A stretch of DNA of 64,000 bases, taken from Cardiocondyla obscurior (taxonomy: Eukaryota > Arthropoda > Insecta > Hymenoptera > Formicidae). Below, one piece after another: positions 23,543-35,500 of the stretch. Below the pieces are notes generated by a model, which was not told where the DNA came from, did not search any database, and saw only the letters and a program-made list of their open reading frames with translations. The position numbers were made by a program, and so were the translations under genes. Location: assembly GCF_019399895.1 (NCBI RefSeq), contig NC_091868.1, positions 1,598,499 through 1,662,498 of the forward strand. Direction: 5' to 3'. Position 1 is the stretch's first letter; each line of letters opens with the position of its first letter.

Positions 23543-24165
23543 GAAACAATATGTTGATAGCGCTGTTGTATCTTTTACCACGTGTACTTTGTAAAAACAA
23601 TGAGTATGCTACAAGTTGCGCATCGATTTCTGACCAAGTTAATTTGTAAGCTGAAGTAAGATATTGGTTTGAGAATTGCATTTTACGGTGGTTTGTACTG
23701 ATCGGGTGTGTGTAATTCGGAAAGAGCGGCGACTGCCGAGGGGCGTCTTCCACTCCGCGACATTCCGAGCGGTGCCCATCGACAATGGGACCTGCTGGGA
23801 CATGTTCATCGGGTGTGTCGCCGTGTGTGGAGTGCCTGCTTCTTCCGAGGGTCGAACACCCCGTCGACCAGCGACAGATGGGCGGTAGAGGGGGTCCACG
23901 GTAATTATTATGCGATTACCCACAAGCCCATTGATTTAGATTGGACCCCAGGGGGCCGAGCTGCACGATCACGGGCCCATCCCGATTTGCTACAAGACTA
24001 GGCTTGAAAGTGTTCGACGTGCATTCAACAAACTTTTCTCAAGACAACTAAACTAAGATCTCAACTCTCGACCGCACGATATTTTTTTTTTACTTTAATG
24101 TTTATTCGATAACGCCTAAAATACTTTAACATTTTATGAAAAACACTAAAACATTTTTTTCTTGT
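23543..24165 (-). other. MCFD2 leader intron and promoter
   Basis: This lies between the MCFD2 acceptor and the 3' end of the upstream minus-strand gene. The 23.7-24.0 kb part is GC-rich and open in several frames on both strands. None has a recognisable domain, so I read it as promoter/leader sequence. The exact leader exon is not resolved. Confidence 0.4.
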
Positions 24166-24175
24166 TAATCAATTA

Positions 24176-24201
24176 TTTATTCGTCGCGAAGACGATTTAT
24201 T
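24176..24201 (-). terminator. Tandem AATAAA signals of the unnamed minus-strand gene
   Basis: Minus-strand AATAAA occurs at 24196-24201 and again at 24176-24181, about 180-200 nt after the inferred stop codon (24379-24381). A poly-T/poly-A run of about 25 nt precedes them at 24219-24243. Confidence 0.5.
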
Positions 24202-24378
24202 CTGGTCGCAGCGTGTCGAAAAAAAAAAAAAAAAAAAAAAAAAAGAAATAGGGACCGAAAGGGACAAACTACCGATGTACGTAGGTGTTAAAGGACACAC
24301 GAGGCCGACACGAATATGGGGTACTTAGAAATCAATTTTATATAGGCTTACGGTGATCTCGAAGCGAGAATGCATATG

Positions 24379-27300
24379 CTAAGGGGAGAGCGGGGGAGTC
24401 TCCCGGGGGTTTCCGATGCGCGAGCGGACCCCCGGAGGGTCCGTCCCGACGCACCCCAATTCCGCGTACCCTTCGCTCTCGCCTCTGTCTCTCTCTTTCT
24501 TTGGGTGTCGAAATCTATAAATAATTTATATCATTTGGTCCATTCACAATGGGAGAGCCCATATGTACCTGTGTCGCCTTACAGGGGACTTGCACTCACT
24601 CGAAATCCTCTCCGATCGTCGAGACCGATGACGATCTCGTGAATGCGAGTGAATCTACGGATTTGATGGTAATCTGTCTCGTGAAGCGAGATTAGCAACG
24701 TACAGGTGTTAACGGGATCATAACGCTGATTTTATAGACTTCTTCTTTTTATATTTCCGTTTCATTTATTTAATCTCACGATTTTCGAAAAAATTAGTAA
24801 ACTAAAATGTTCTATTACTTCTAAAGTAATATGCTCTGCTTTTTGTTAACATCTTGCGTGATTTATCAACAATTTCTGGGTCGTATAAATTTTCGAAAGA
24901 ATTTTAATTGGAATAATCTAAATGAGGGAATCGTTATTTCGCTGCTGATACAACTCTCGGCTTTAGAATCGGAACAATAAAACGCAAATATGTCATTACC
25001 CGGCGCGCATAAATAATATTTTCATTATACGTCATGTAATAGCATATTAATTGCATTACATATTAGGTCATCCTATAAAAATCGCGGTATGAAAAAGAAC
25101 ACGCTTAATATTTTAACTCAAAAAAAAAATTGAAAAATAAGAAACATGCAACTAATAATTAAAAAAAAAAAAAAATACCTTTAATGTTAAAAAATTACTT
25201 GTGAGATGACGTCAAGCATATCGCGACACGTGTATACGTGCTATTCGAATGTGGGCTTATACATCCGCGATAAGTTTATCAGCGTCATTGGGGAAAGGGG
25301 GAGGGAAGAGAGGAGAGCGAGATCGGACATATGTCTCAACAATACGCAAAACTGCCGTCGCGAAACCCGATATATTCCGTATTACTCGATCCTGGTGGAC
25401 ATTCGGTGTTGGCCGTGACTATATCGACGGGTGTCGCGCGTCTCGCTAGGCCGGAACTACCCTTCGCGGAGTGCGGTTTCGCCACCCCCCGTGCGGCATA
25501 GATGGAGCGCCAGATCGGGTGCTCTTAACCTGGGTTCCTCTCGGCGCACCCCCGGAATCTCACAGCGCAGGTGGCGAACGGCGTTTACCTTTGCCCTGTC
25601 CTCGATGCCCCGCGGTGGTGCGCCGATCGACCCGGCCGGTGATGGATCCGACCCCGCCCGCGAAGATCGACTGCTCGATCCACCCTCCGTTCTCTCGATC
25701 CCTTTGCGCGATTCCACGAATGCCCCGCTATCGCTCTCCGTACTTGATCACCGAGAAGCGCGCGGCGCTTATCGACGTTTTTGCAGCGGAGTTTGCGTGC
25801 TAGACGAGTTGCTCCGAACGTACGGCCGCTCTCTTTGAGCGGGCTCTCTCGTTTGGTTTTTCGTCCAAATCCCTGCGAAAAGTCGGCTAATCCGATCATC
25901 TCGCTTCTTTTACCGCGCGGAATAAGAGCGCGGATTACTTCGTTCGGCCCGCGCTCAGCGTCCACCGTCCAGAAAAGAACCCGGGGAGTCTACAATTCCC
26001 CGGGAATTTCACAGAGAAGCCGGGAAATTGTCAGGGAATTTTACCGGAACTCAGGGAATTTCAGTCGAAATCAACCCTTCGCCGGTCTTGCCTTTATTCC
26101 GCGAGAAAAAGGGCAACCGCAGGTCGATCAAGTTAAATGTAAAATTCATGAAATATAAAATATATTGTATATATATATCTATATCTGTATCTAAAATAAT
26201 TTTTATAAAATTACAAATACATTCTAGATATGTTCTTAAACTTTATTAAAATAAAAAAAAAAAATATTAATTCAATAAAAATTTTTTACCTTTCTCAATA
26301 CCGTTATTTAACACTTTAGTGAACTTTTTAACTTTCTTTTCCACACGATCGTAAACGCAGCAAGGTCCACTGCGTGAACTAAATCTGTCTAAAATTTGCA
26401 TGCAAAAGTGCTTTAATTTTTCCTAAATGAATATGAACGACAGTGCCTGAAAATTGGGAAAGTCTCAAAGAGAGACTTTTTTTTTTCCCCCCCTCGCACT
26501 CCTTTCATGTGGGCGCAGCCAATAACTACTTACGCAAAGCTGTAATATTACATTTACAGAAAATTTTATATAGACAAAATTCGCGGTGGTACCGTCAGTA
26601 ATATTTCTGCTATTACTTGCGGTTCGGTCCCCTTCATTCCGCACGGCAAGAACTGAAAGCTCCGCGTACGGAAACTCAGCCTTTTATTATGCGCTGTTAC
26701 ATAACTGTTTCTACATACCGGCACAGGTAAATATATATTTTTGGGGATATTAAAATATCCCGTTGCATGCGTCCACGTTCGTGCAACGACACAAATAATG
26801 ACAATATTTATTAATGTCGTCGTTATTTACTTGCTGCACGAATGCAAATTTTACGCGAAAGATAACAGTAATTTCGGATTGTATTCATCGTTATTCTCGT
26901 GGCAATAAATCCGCAGATTTTTCAATTAAAATATATTAGGCGCGCGACAAAAGTTTAAGATTTTATTTTTGAATATAAACGCAAAGAGAACACCGAGCCA
27001 TTGGTCTATCAGAAATACAATCTAAATCGCAGTTAACGTCGTAATAAAATCGTAAGAACGATGCAAGTTTAAGGGCACTGCTTCATGGCTACGAATTTTT
27101 GTTGATCGAACTAGAATTTTTGAGGAGTCGGTGGAAAGAAAGAAAAGAGAAAGGGAGAATCACGCAGATGCGACGGTTCAAAGGGGTGCGAGAGAAAAAG
27201 AGAGAAGAACAGAGAAGAACAGAGGGTGTGCGTGTTTGAAGATCGAAGAGGGACGGAGATAAACTGCGGGGGTTTGCGGGCAACGCGGGGGTGACGTAGG

Positions 27301-30300
27301 AACGACGGGGAAGAGGAAAAAGGACGAGGAAGAGAGTGAGAGTGAGAGAGAGTGAGTGTGAGAGTGTGTGAGAGAGCGAGTGTGAGAGAGAGAGAGAGAG
27401 AGGCGAGTAGGATAGTACACGGATGGGTCTCCGGTTGCCATGGCGACCATCGTAGCCTAAAGCTATGCTTTTATTGATTCCAAGCCGCAAACAATGTGCA
27501 GGAGTGGATGTTTCGCTCTGTTCTCTCTCTATCCGTCTGGATAGTGAGGTATTAACGCACCCCGAAATACCGATACCCATGGGCACGTGCCCCAGAAAAG
27601 CGGGGCCGTCTCGTCCGCGCTTCACCCTCCGTCCCCGTCCCCCTGTCCCCGCTTATCCCACTCTACCGGTCGGTTTTCCCCGTTTCATCCCCTTTTCTCT
27701 CTCACTCTCTCTCTCTCTCTCTTTCTCTTTTCCTCCCTCCCGCCCTGCCTCGTCCCGCGCAGAGTGCCCTGCGATTAATTCAGCAGTCTCTCGATATGCA
27801 CAGTTCGCCGTTGCATTAAAATACACGCGACTTCAAAGCGCGCCCCGCTGACTATAACGCAACGCGACCCGACGTCAAAGGTTACGTCGGACTGCATCTT
27901 CCAGTTCCGCGTTTGTCCCCTTCCCCCGTCCCCCGCCCTTCCGCCCCCCCTTTGCGCGCCGCGGTACCGAATTTTTCGGGGGTGCACCTCACGTCATCGT
28001 GCTCCCTCGTGTGCTTAACACTATGCTTATGATCCCTCGCAATTGCGATAAATTAATTCTGGTGTCGTACTATACCCTCGACCCCTAACAGCCCTAACTA
28101 ATGAAGATCTTTCTTAAATATCAATGATCGCGAACTAAACCTAAAAATTTCTTAATAAATTTATTAAAAAATTTAGTTGGAATTATTCTACATTTTTAAT
28201 GAGACATATTTAATTTAATTGTAATTAAATTATTAAAAAAAAAAAAATTTTTTCCACCGAGTTACTCTCATACGTTTTATGTGGTTTTACCCATGTAGAT
28301 CGCATTATCTGGCGTTAAAATTTTGCTAAAAAAATTACGGATTCGTATAATTCCCCACGTCATTTTGACGCGCGCAAGGAACGCATGGACATTTCGGAGA
28401 GAAAAATGACGGGAAACGGAAGGTAAATCGATGCGCAGCCGAACGAAACCCAATGCTGACAGCTGCGACGAAGTGCAGAACGAAGAAAGAGATCGATTGG
28501 AAAACACTCCTTTCTTCCTCCCGCAGAGGCTATCTTTTGAAAATCGAATCAATAACAATGAGCGAAACTAGCCATGCGAAAGTCAGATCGCGATTGAATT
28601 TTCTACTCGATTACTGCGAAGAAAGGACCACCCATCGTGATTTCTCCATGAACAGCTTACCGCCCACGGATGCGTTTTAATCATACGATTCCCGGAATGT
28701 TAGATCACGTTAACAAAGTTTTTAATAATGGAATAACTTTAAGTAAATTTATCTCTCTTCGCACGGAAATCGATTTCTCCGCAGAGCCTCTATTCTTTTA
28801 TCACTACCGTTATTTGTAATAATAAATGTAATATTATCGGAAAATGGCGCGATAATTTTCACGGCATTCGCGATATTAAAAAAGAAAAAAAAAAAAGAAC
28901 TTATTACATTGTGCATAAAATTATTATTAAATTCGCCGAGAAAAATTTCGGTCGAATCAATCGATTAAATGACTTGTATTTGTTGTAATTTTGCAAAATT
29001 GTATTTGTTTCACAAATTAATTTATCAAAGCCTATAATCCATGCGATTGTTAAAGATTACTTCAGAAGTTCCCATGTCATTTACAAAGTAAGAGAATACT
29101 ACATTTCATAGCATTTAAATGTGAGCTCTCGGTGTGCTGTAGAAAGCGGAACGTTCTGCCGAACGGAGATTTCGTTGTAATTTTAATTACTCATTATCTT
29201 CATCCTTTCTCCGAGCGGCAATCTATCTTTGCGAAAATTCCGATTATCATTGCCCGAGATTGTTTAAGTTCGGCCAACAACTGCAGTTTCAAACTATTTA
29301 ATTAGAAAAGGTACAAGTAGCCTTTGACGAGATTCTTCTAATAATTATACGAATGGAATTAATTTAATCAGCGGATTGTTTATCGGTTTCTACAAATTTC
29401 AATTGCACGACAAACGTGGTAAGCGATGTGTGGCGTGAAAATATCGATATGTGTATCACCGAGTTTAAAAAAAAAAGAAAAAAGAAACGTGTGCAAAATA
29501 GATTCTAATTACCAATTGAACGGTAGGAAAACAATGGTAAAAGGAAACAAAAGTAAAAGGAGGGCGCATGGAGTCGCAGTGGAGTAGCTCTTCGATTATC
29601 TTCGCGTATCGGTCTTCGCAGATGTGCATTTGCGTGCTTCGCGTGCTCCGCTTACCTGTTGACTGTCTTACGTCCCGAAGGAACGAGGGGATCGGGGTGC
29701 CGCTCGGCATCTAATTTGTTTTTAACATCGCACCGTTCGGCGATTACCTTTCTTTCTCTCTCTATGATTTATTTTTTTTTCCCTTTTTATTTTGCCCGAG
29801 AAAAATATCGCTCTGGTTACGCGGCCAGCATTGTTTGCGTTTGCGAGCGTTTTCGCGACACGCGTCCGCGTATGCGTTTCTCCCTTTCCCCTCCGACCCG
29901 TCTTCCTCCCGTCTCTTTGACTCTTTTTTTTTTTATTTTTTTTATTTTTTTTATTTTCGCGGCAATCGCTCGATCACAGGCGTGTCGCATTCTGACGCAT
30001 GAAAATGGCCCAAAGGGATGCGCCAGCCATGATCGATGCTCCATCCGATCGGAGTCTACCGAAACTGCCCGTCAAATAATATATTCATAGCTTCCGGATG
30101 GTTGAACGCGACTCTCGGAAACCACCCCCGCGACCCCACAATCGCGTCTACCCCCCCGGACCCCCCCGCTCGGCCCCTCGAACCTCCCTGGCAACCCGCT
30201 CACCGCTCTCGTCCGGTCTCGTTCGACTCCCCCGTGCGTCCCCCTTTCGCCCGATTTCCCTCCCGTCCTCCCCGCAATGCGCAGTCCATCCGCACGCAAA

Positions 30301-31853
30301 TCGACTGTCGAATAATTATCGAAAATACACGCGCGGCCGGCTCGCGGCGCTTTTTTTTTTCCCTCTCCTCCCCTTCCCTGCCTCCCCCGTCCTGTCCTCT
30401 GCCTCGCGGACATACGATTAACTCTTTGAGCTTTGCCGATATGCCGCTCGAAATATCGCTGTGTTATCTGGAGCTTTTCACGCGCCATTGCCCCATTCCG
30501 TTCGATCTCGCGTGCCCCGCGTAAGGCCGTGTGCCATCAGGCCGGCAATTAACGGCGACTTGTGTGTATATTTTCCGCATGACATTTCGCGGACGCGTAT
30601 GCATTTTCCGTACGAGGCAACCTATCGCGCACGGGTTAATCTCTTCTGCAAATACGCTGCATTTTGCGAACGGTTTGCAGATCGAATGGAAAGACCAACA
30701 GACTTTTTCACACGCTCGCAGCGTTTAAGTATTTCAAATTTTTCTCTCTTTTTTTTCCCTTCTCTTTTTTTTTTTATTTTTTGATATATTTATCCCGCTA
30801 TTGTTATCCGCGCAAAGCTGCCTAAGCGGGCTCGTAAAGCGTGCAAATCGAATTAGCAAGAGTTGACGAACGTGCAGCCCCAAATCCGTCGAAATTGTCA
30901 TTTCTCAATGTACATACGGTCTTGCATGCCGACGAGGCTCGGGGTGCCCGCGAACTTCGCTCCGGATTCGAGGGCTCGCACAAATTGTGCCCTCAGAGCG
31001 CTAATTAAACTCGTTAATGTGTACTATTGGCGCATATTGAGTATCGATAACGGGCCGCGCACCGTCGCGATTGCTAAGGGATGATAGCCGCGGACGTCTG
31101 ATCGACATATTTATGCGGCTCGAGAGGGACAGGATCATTTCGACGAATGTCTACGCGGAGGAAAGCAACTGACGTAATATTCCGTGCGATTCACCTTCAT
31201 ACACGTGTATTCTTGCGATAATCAGGCTGTCTTCTCGTCGTCGAGGAAAATGCAGGGAGAGCGAAAGGGATGGAAGGGAAAGAGAGAGAGAAAGAACGGG
31301 AGCGTTCCCTTATAGTCCGCGGCAATTTCTCTCACCGGCAGCGTGATTGCAGACGACCAAGGCGATTTTCCGCATTTCCTCCCCGATTTTCGTGCTCCGC
31401 GATTTTCGCGCTCTCCGCTTCCTTGCTTTTCTCTATCTTTCTCTTCCGCTTGGAATCGCGCATCGGACGAAAAAAAAAGGGGACGAAGGTTTCCTCCTCA
31501 ATTTCTACCGTGCCCCCCTTCGTTAGTTCGATCGACCGTGCACGAATCGCGACCGATCGGGAGGACAAACGAGAGTGAGAGAGAAAAATATATATATAAT
31601 AGAAGTACGAATATAATTTAACGAAGTTTATGCCGAGGTTTGTGCGAAAAACAAGAAGTTGGTAAAGATTTTAAAGATTGTAATTGCGAAATTGAATATT
31701 TGTCTTTATCTCATTTTATTTTACTAGAAAAAACCGTGTGTGCGCTATTTTTTTAAGAGATCCCAATTACCACCAAATAAACTACGGAAAAGAAAACCAT
31801 GCAACTCACCAATCTGCATGAGCTTCAGCGGAGTTGAAGAATTCTGCCGGTGA
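24379..31853 (-). CDS. Unrecognised small spliced protein gene with alternative first exons
   Basis: I infer four coding blocks. First exon option 1 is 29710-29656 (MPSGTPIPSFLRDVRQST); option 2 is 31853-31810, giving only MQI. Both end in phase 1 with G and join a common exon 26388-26290 (DRFSSRSGPCCVYDRVEKKV, then a Lys-rich helix-like stretch). Next come 24654-24600 (DSLAFTRSSSVSTIGEDF) and the last exon 24514-24379, ending in TAG. The products are 114 and 99 aa. All junctions are GT-AG and keep phase, an in-frame TAG directly precedes the first ATG, and AATAAA signals follow the stop. I recognise no domain, signal peptide or membrane segment. GPCC is a possible palmitoylation site and RSSSVS a possible phosphorylated serine patch. 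The middle exons look most reliable; the last exon is GC-rich and less certain. Confidence 0.5.
24655..26289 (-). other. Intron of the unnamed gene (24.7-26.3 kb)
   Basis: It contains AT-rich sequence and then a GC-rich block at 25.2-26.1 kb with many overlapping open frames on both strands. No family signature is seen, and I treat them as composition artefacts. Confidence 0.5.
27325..27404. repeat. GA/GT-rich microsatellite
   Basis: Runs of GAGA interspersed with GTGT on the plus strand. The minus frame gives Ser-Leu-His-Thr low-complexity ORFs that are not genes. Confidence 0.8.
27434..27447. promoter_or_regulatory. RFX X-box-like palindrome
   Basis: GTTGCCATGGCGAC differs by one base from the perfect X-box palindrome GTTGCCATGGCAAC bound by RFX factors. 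It lies inside an intron of the unnamed gene. Confidence 0.45.
29711..31809 (-). other. Region between the two alternative first coding exons
   Basis: GC-rich, pyrimidine-rich sequence at 29.8-31.6 kb, with C-runs at 30122-30260 and TTTTATTTT repeats at 29930-29960. It may hold a promoter for the 29710 first exon. No coding sequence is supported. Confidence 0.4.
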
Positions 31854-31961
31854 CTGTAACATAAAATAAAACATTAATGTAGACACGCCAGTATATTTGT
31901 TAATAAAATTAATAAAAAAAAAGATAAAAGTTTTTTTTATTTTTTTAAAATTCATGCTTAC

Positions 31962-32277
31962 CTATAAGTTGCTCCGCCGATGTATGATGCCCTTCCCGAG
32001 CCTGCTCCTCCTCTCAGATGGGACGTGTCGAGTCATCCTTCCGCGCACAAGTAACTCGCGAACGCGACCGGGTGAAGTTACAATCGCGAAAATTTTTTAA
32101 CACTGTCGCGCATTTCCGTCTGGCACTCGCGATTAAAATAAAGCCACGCCAAAAAATAACGCCCGAATACTATGCCGAACTCCCGGACCGACCGACGAAC
32201 CGGCTGCGGTTCGTATAATTCTCAATATCGGCGAAAACGACACTTTCGTCGACGGCGATGGATGCAGCTGCGTCGAT
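31962..32277 (-). ncRNA. Leader exon E3 with motif copy B
   Basis: Acceptor TTTTTGTTTCAG precedes 32277 and donor TATAG|GTAAGC follows 31962, giving a 316-nt exon. Its last 58 nt (32019-31962) are a diverged copy of the ends of exon E2 and of the plus-strand segment 5138-5195. It then splices to 31853. It is probably 5'UTR of the unnamed gene. One frame stays open from within E3 through E4 into the coding exons, but without an ATG before the MQI start. Confidence 0.5.
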
Positions 32278-32444
32278 CTGAAACAAAAAAAAAAATAAAA
32301 TTAAAGTATAAAGATGCTACAAGTATTCAGTCTTTAAAAAAGAATGCACGCGCTTCTAAGCGACGTATCAGATAAATAATTAAAAATAAAGTATTTCTAT
32401 AACGACAAGTAATTAATTCAGCGTTTCAAAAAAGAGATTCTTAC

Positions 32445-32572
32445 CTCTAGAGTTGCTCCGTTGAAGCACGATGCCTATCCGAGGCCTCCTCCTCCTCTCA
32501 GAACATCCTCCCGTCAGAGTGAACAGTTCTAGCTTCCTCTCAGCCGCTTAAACTTGGTCCTCGTACTGGTCC
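32445..32572 (-). ncRNA. Leader exon E2 with motif copy C
   Basis: Acceptor TTTTTTGTTCGCAG precedes 32572 and donor TAGAG|GTAAGA follows 32445, giving a 128-nt exon. All three frames contain stops, so it is non-coding. The last 59 nt are homologous to E3's end. An upstream donor at 32649 (GCGAG|GTAATC) defines a 75-nt intron and a first leader exon reaching to roughly 32.85 kb, the likely TSS region. Confidence 0.5.
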
Positions 32573-35500
32573 CTGCGAACAAAAAATCCAAATAATTAGT
32601 TAAAGCTGCGCGAGTCTACGCAACACACTTCTAAAACGAAAAGATTACCTCGCGGAGATGAACGCGTAAGAATATAACTTACTTAAGGTAAAGAGAAGTG
32701 ATCGCACGCGTTCTCCTCACACGGAGAATTATGAGAAGAAGATAGTTCTCGCGACGGGAGGTTTCGTTATACGCAAATACGTATTACGGTTCGGCACGGA
32801 CACGCGGTTGCTGTACAGTGCGTAATACGTACATGTGCTTGCGCGATCGCTGGAGAAGGACAAAGCGAGAGTGGGAGTAGTGGGAGGAATATACCTAGCG
32901 CGCGGCACGTAGGCTCACGCTTGCCGCTCACCCCGTTTCCTCCTCCCCGCCCCGCCCCCCGCGCGGCTATCTATCCATTACTTTCGTTCGATTTAATTGT
33001 AATATTACGGATCGACCGAAGAATTAAAAGGACCTCGCTTTACATCGTGGCTAGTTTCTTGCGTCGAGATCGAGAACGATCTGGTAGAAGTATTTTTTTT
33101 TTCTTAATAGGATACTGATCGTTTTAATTGACTGACTTCGTAGTTAATTTCTAATCGGTCTTTAATTTAAGTATTGTCAATTTCAGAAATAAATCTTGTT
33201 GAAGGAGTATTCTTTTCGATTCGGCTCGACTCACTCGCGCGGATTTGATAGAGACGTTCTTGCGAATACAGATATTGTTTCAGTACGATTGATTGTTAAT
33301 AGAAATTAATTTGTTTTATATAGATAAAAGAAGGATGAGATAATTCTGCAGAAGTATTACGTTGCCTGTGAAATTCTTTATAGCCTCGCAGTAAAAATGA
33401 TAATACATCAAAACTTTCGACAGGTGCGAGATAGCAAAGAAAGTTTACGAAGACACATGAATACATGAGGAATTATGCATTGTACTTTCCGTGAAAAGTT
33501 CGTCTCGAGAAAAAAAGAAAAAAAGACGTAATAATATTAATTTGCCAGAATACTTCTCACTTTGGAGAATTATTTCGATATTTATCTTTCTCGACTTACA
33601 CGCGACATGAATAATTTTAATTAATTTCGGGACGTTATTAAATTTGATTCTATTTTCTTTTTTCTTTTTTTTTCCTTCTTCTTTTTTTTTTTCAATCGTT
33701 GATATTTGGCTCGATTCGCTCGAATCGCCCAAACAGATCTGATTATCTCGAGCTGCGTTACATATTAATTACTACTTTCGCGCGATCAATCCGGTCCACG
33801 GGTTCAGCTGCACTCGCGGGTAATTAAACAACACCTAGCTGTACGTGTCGCAATCGGTCGCAAACATTCGCGTTAATCTACGTGACGGGCCCGCATAATT
33901 CCGTCCGGATTATACTCGGTGTGTTAAATGATAGAAATATCGTTACATCCCGCACCGACTAGCTCTCTTTTCCCTCTTTCTCTCTCTCGCTTCCTTTTTT
34001 TCGTTAAACACACGTAAGGGGGCGAGACATGTGGGAATGGGGTAAAGCTGTAAAGCGTCCTCCCGTACTACTCTTTTACCCGTTCTCTCTTTCCCGTTCT
34101 TTCTCGCGGCACATTACGTATGTTGCTTCTCCGTCCGGCGACGGGCAACGGCACGGGGGGACCTAAGTGCAAAATTATTTTAAAAATATTTTCTTAACCG
34201 CGTTAGGAGCCTGAAAGCTGACCCGGTGCCGCGCCGACGCGCGTGCAGGGCCTATCCCGGAGGAAGAAGGAAAAAAAAGAATTGGAAATGCCGCACGGCG
34301 GTTTTTCGACTTGTCGCGGTTTCCAGACCCTTCTCCCTCCCTCATGCGTCGATTACTTTCTTGTGTGGATGTAACATACGTGTCAGCTTCCCTCGAGTGA
34401 CCGCCTTAATCTTCGACAGCGATTAGCCTCATAAGTAATTAAAGTATTGCTATGCGCTTCCATTCCGCGAAGCCTGATAATGTAATATCAGGGATTTTTT
34501 TTTTTTTTTTGCGAGTAAAGAAACGTAACCGAATTTTATTATTTTTTAATATATATAATAATATTTTATTTAAATTGTCATGTTTCTGGGGAATAATTCC
34601 TCGGCTTGAATCAAATATCATTGATCGTGAAAATTAAAATTAATATTTAATTAATTCGGACGCACCATCGTTGGACTGATTTTCGAAGAAACGGAAGACG
34701 TAAAGTGCTAATTAATCAAAAGTACACTTTTTTTCTTTTCGTTTTATTCTTAATTTTACGTATCTTCGCTACGCGAATCCACCGACAAACTATTCGGGAA
34801 AAACTGGCAAAATTTACGTACATTATTTGTTATAATAAGTGACTTTTCCATTAGGCGAGAAGTAGATTTTGGTGCGCGTGCACAGCTTTACATTTTACAG
34901 TATTACCTATACGTCCTTTACACACCTTTTCCATCCTATGTACTTTTAAACCATCCTCTCCCTCGCCAGGCGCCGTACCACTTCGATGCTTTTTACGCGG
35001 TGCTTTTCTCTTATTTTGAACCTCTCCGTTGGCCTGGCCAAGAGTTTCCAGTCAGCGTTACGTAGAAAACGTTGAACTTGTTCGAGAGCTTTTCCTCTCC
35101 CGGAAAAGAAGTGGCGCTGAGCGAGGAATGAACGGAAAATGTCAAACAAATTTATTGAGTCTTCGCGGCGTGGAATCTTACAACCATAGATGCTTTTCTT
35201 CTCGTTTTAAATAATAAACGCGCTGTTAATTTCTAAATGCAAAAATGCTTGCCGATCGACCGCGAGTTCCTTGTACCTAAATTATTAATTTTTAAAGCTT
35301 TAAATTATACTGTCTTTATAAAAAAAAATTTGCAATTGAACGTATACGTAAGACAATGATCAAGAAATCGTTGGAAATGCCGATTGCACGTAATGAACTT
35401 ATTAAACGATCCCGTTTTAACGTATTTTTCCAGCCGCGAGGGAGGAAATTCTCATTTTCCCTCACGCACACACATTTATCGGTCGGCCTCCTCGGCCTGA

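Larger units (their letters stand above)
26389..29655 (-). other. Intron of the unnamed gene (26.4-29.7 kb)
   Basis: It holds a GA-rich microsatellite (27325-27404), an RFX X-box-like palindrome (27434-27447), C-rich tracts at 27620-27660 and 27917-27952, and AT-rich sequence beyond 28.1 kb. A 75-codon plus-strand ORF at 28453-28680 has no recognised homology. Confidence 0.5.

Noticed and set aside
23639..24001. ORFs on both strands upstream of MCFD2
   Set aside because: GC-rich; not in phase with any supported splice sites; more likely leader/promoter of MCFD2.
25431..25965. Overlapping 86-135-codon ORFs on both strands
   Set aside because: High GC content keeps all frames open; no recognisable motif and no agreement with neighbouring exon phases.
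28453..28680. 75-codon plus-strand ORF starting MLTAATKCRTKKEIDW
   Set aside because: Reasonable composition but no homology, promoter or splice context; left as unsupported.
34946..35149. Minus ORF with KALEQVQRFLRNADWKLLAR
   Set aside because: Looks protein-like but starts with TTG, is isolated, and the opposite strand is open as well; not enough to call a gene or a transposon relic.
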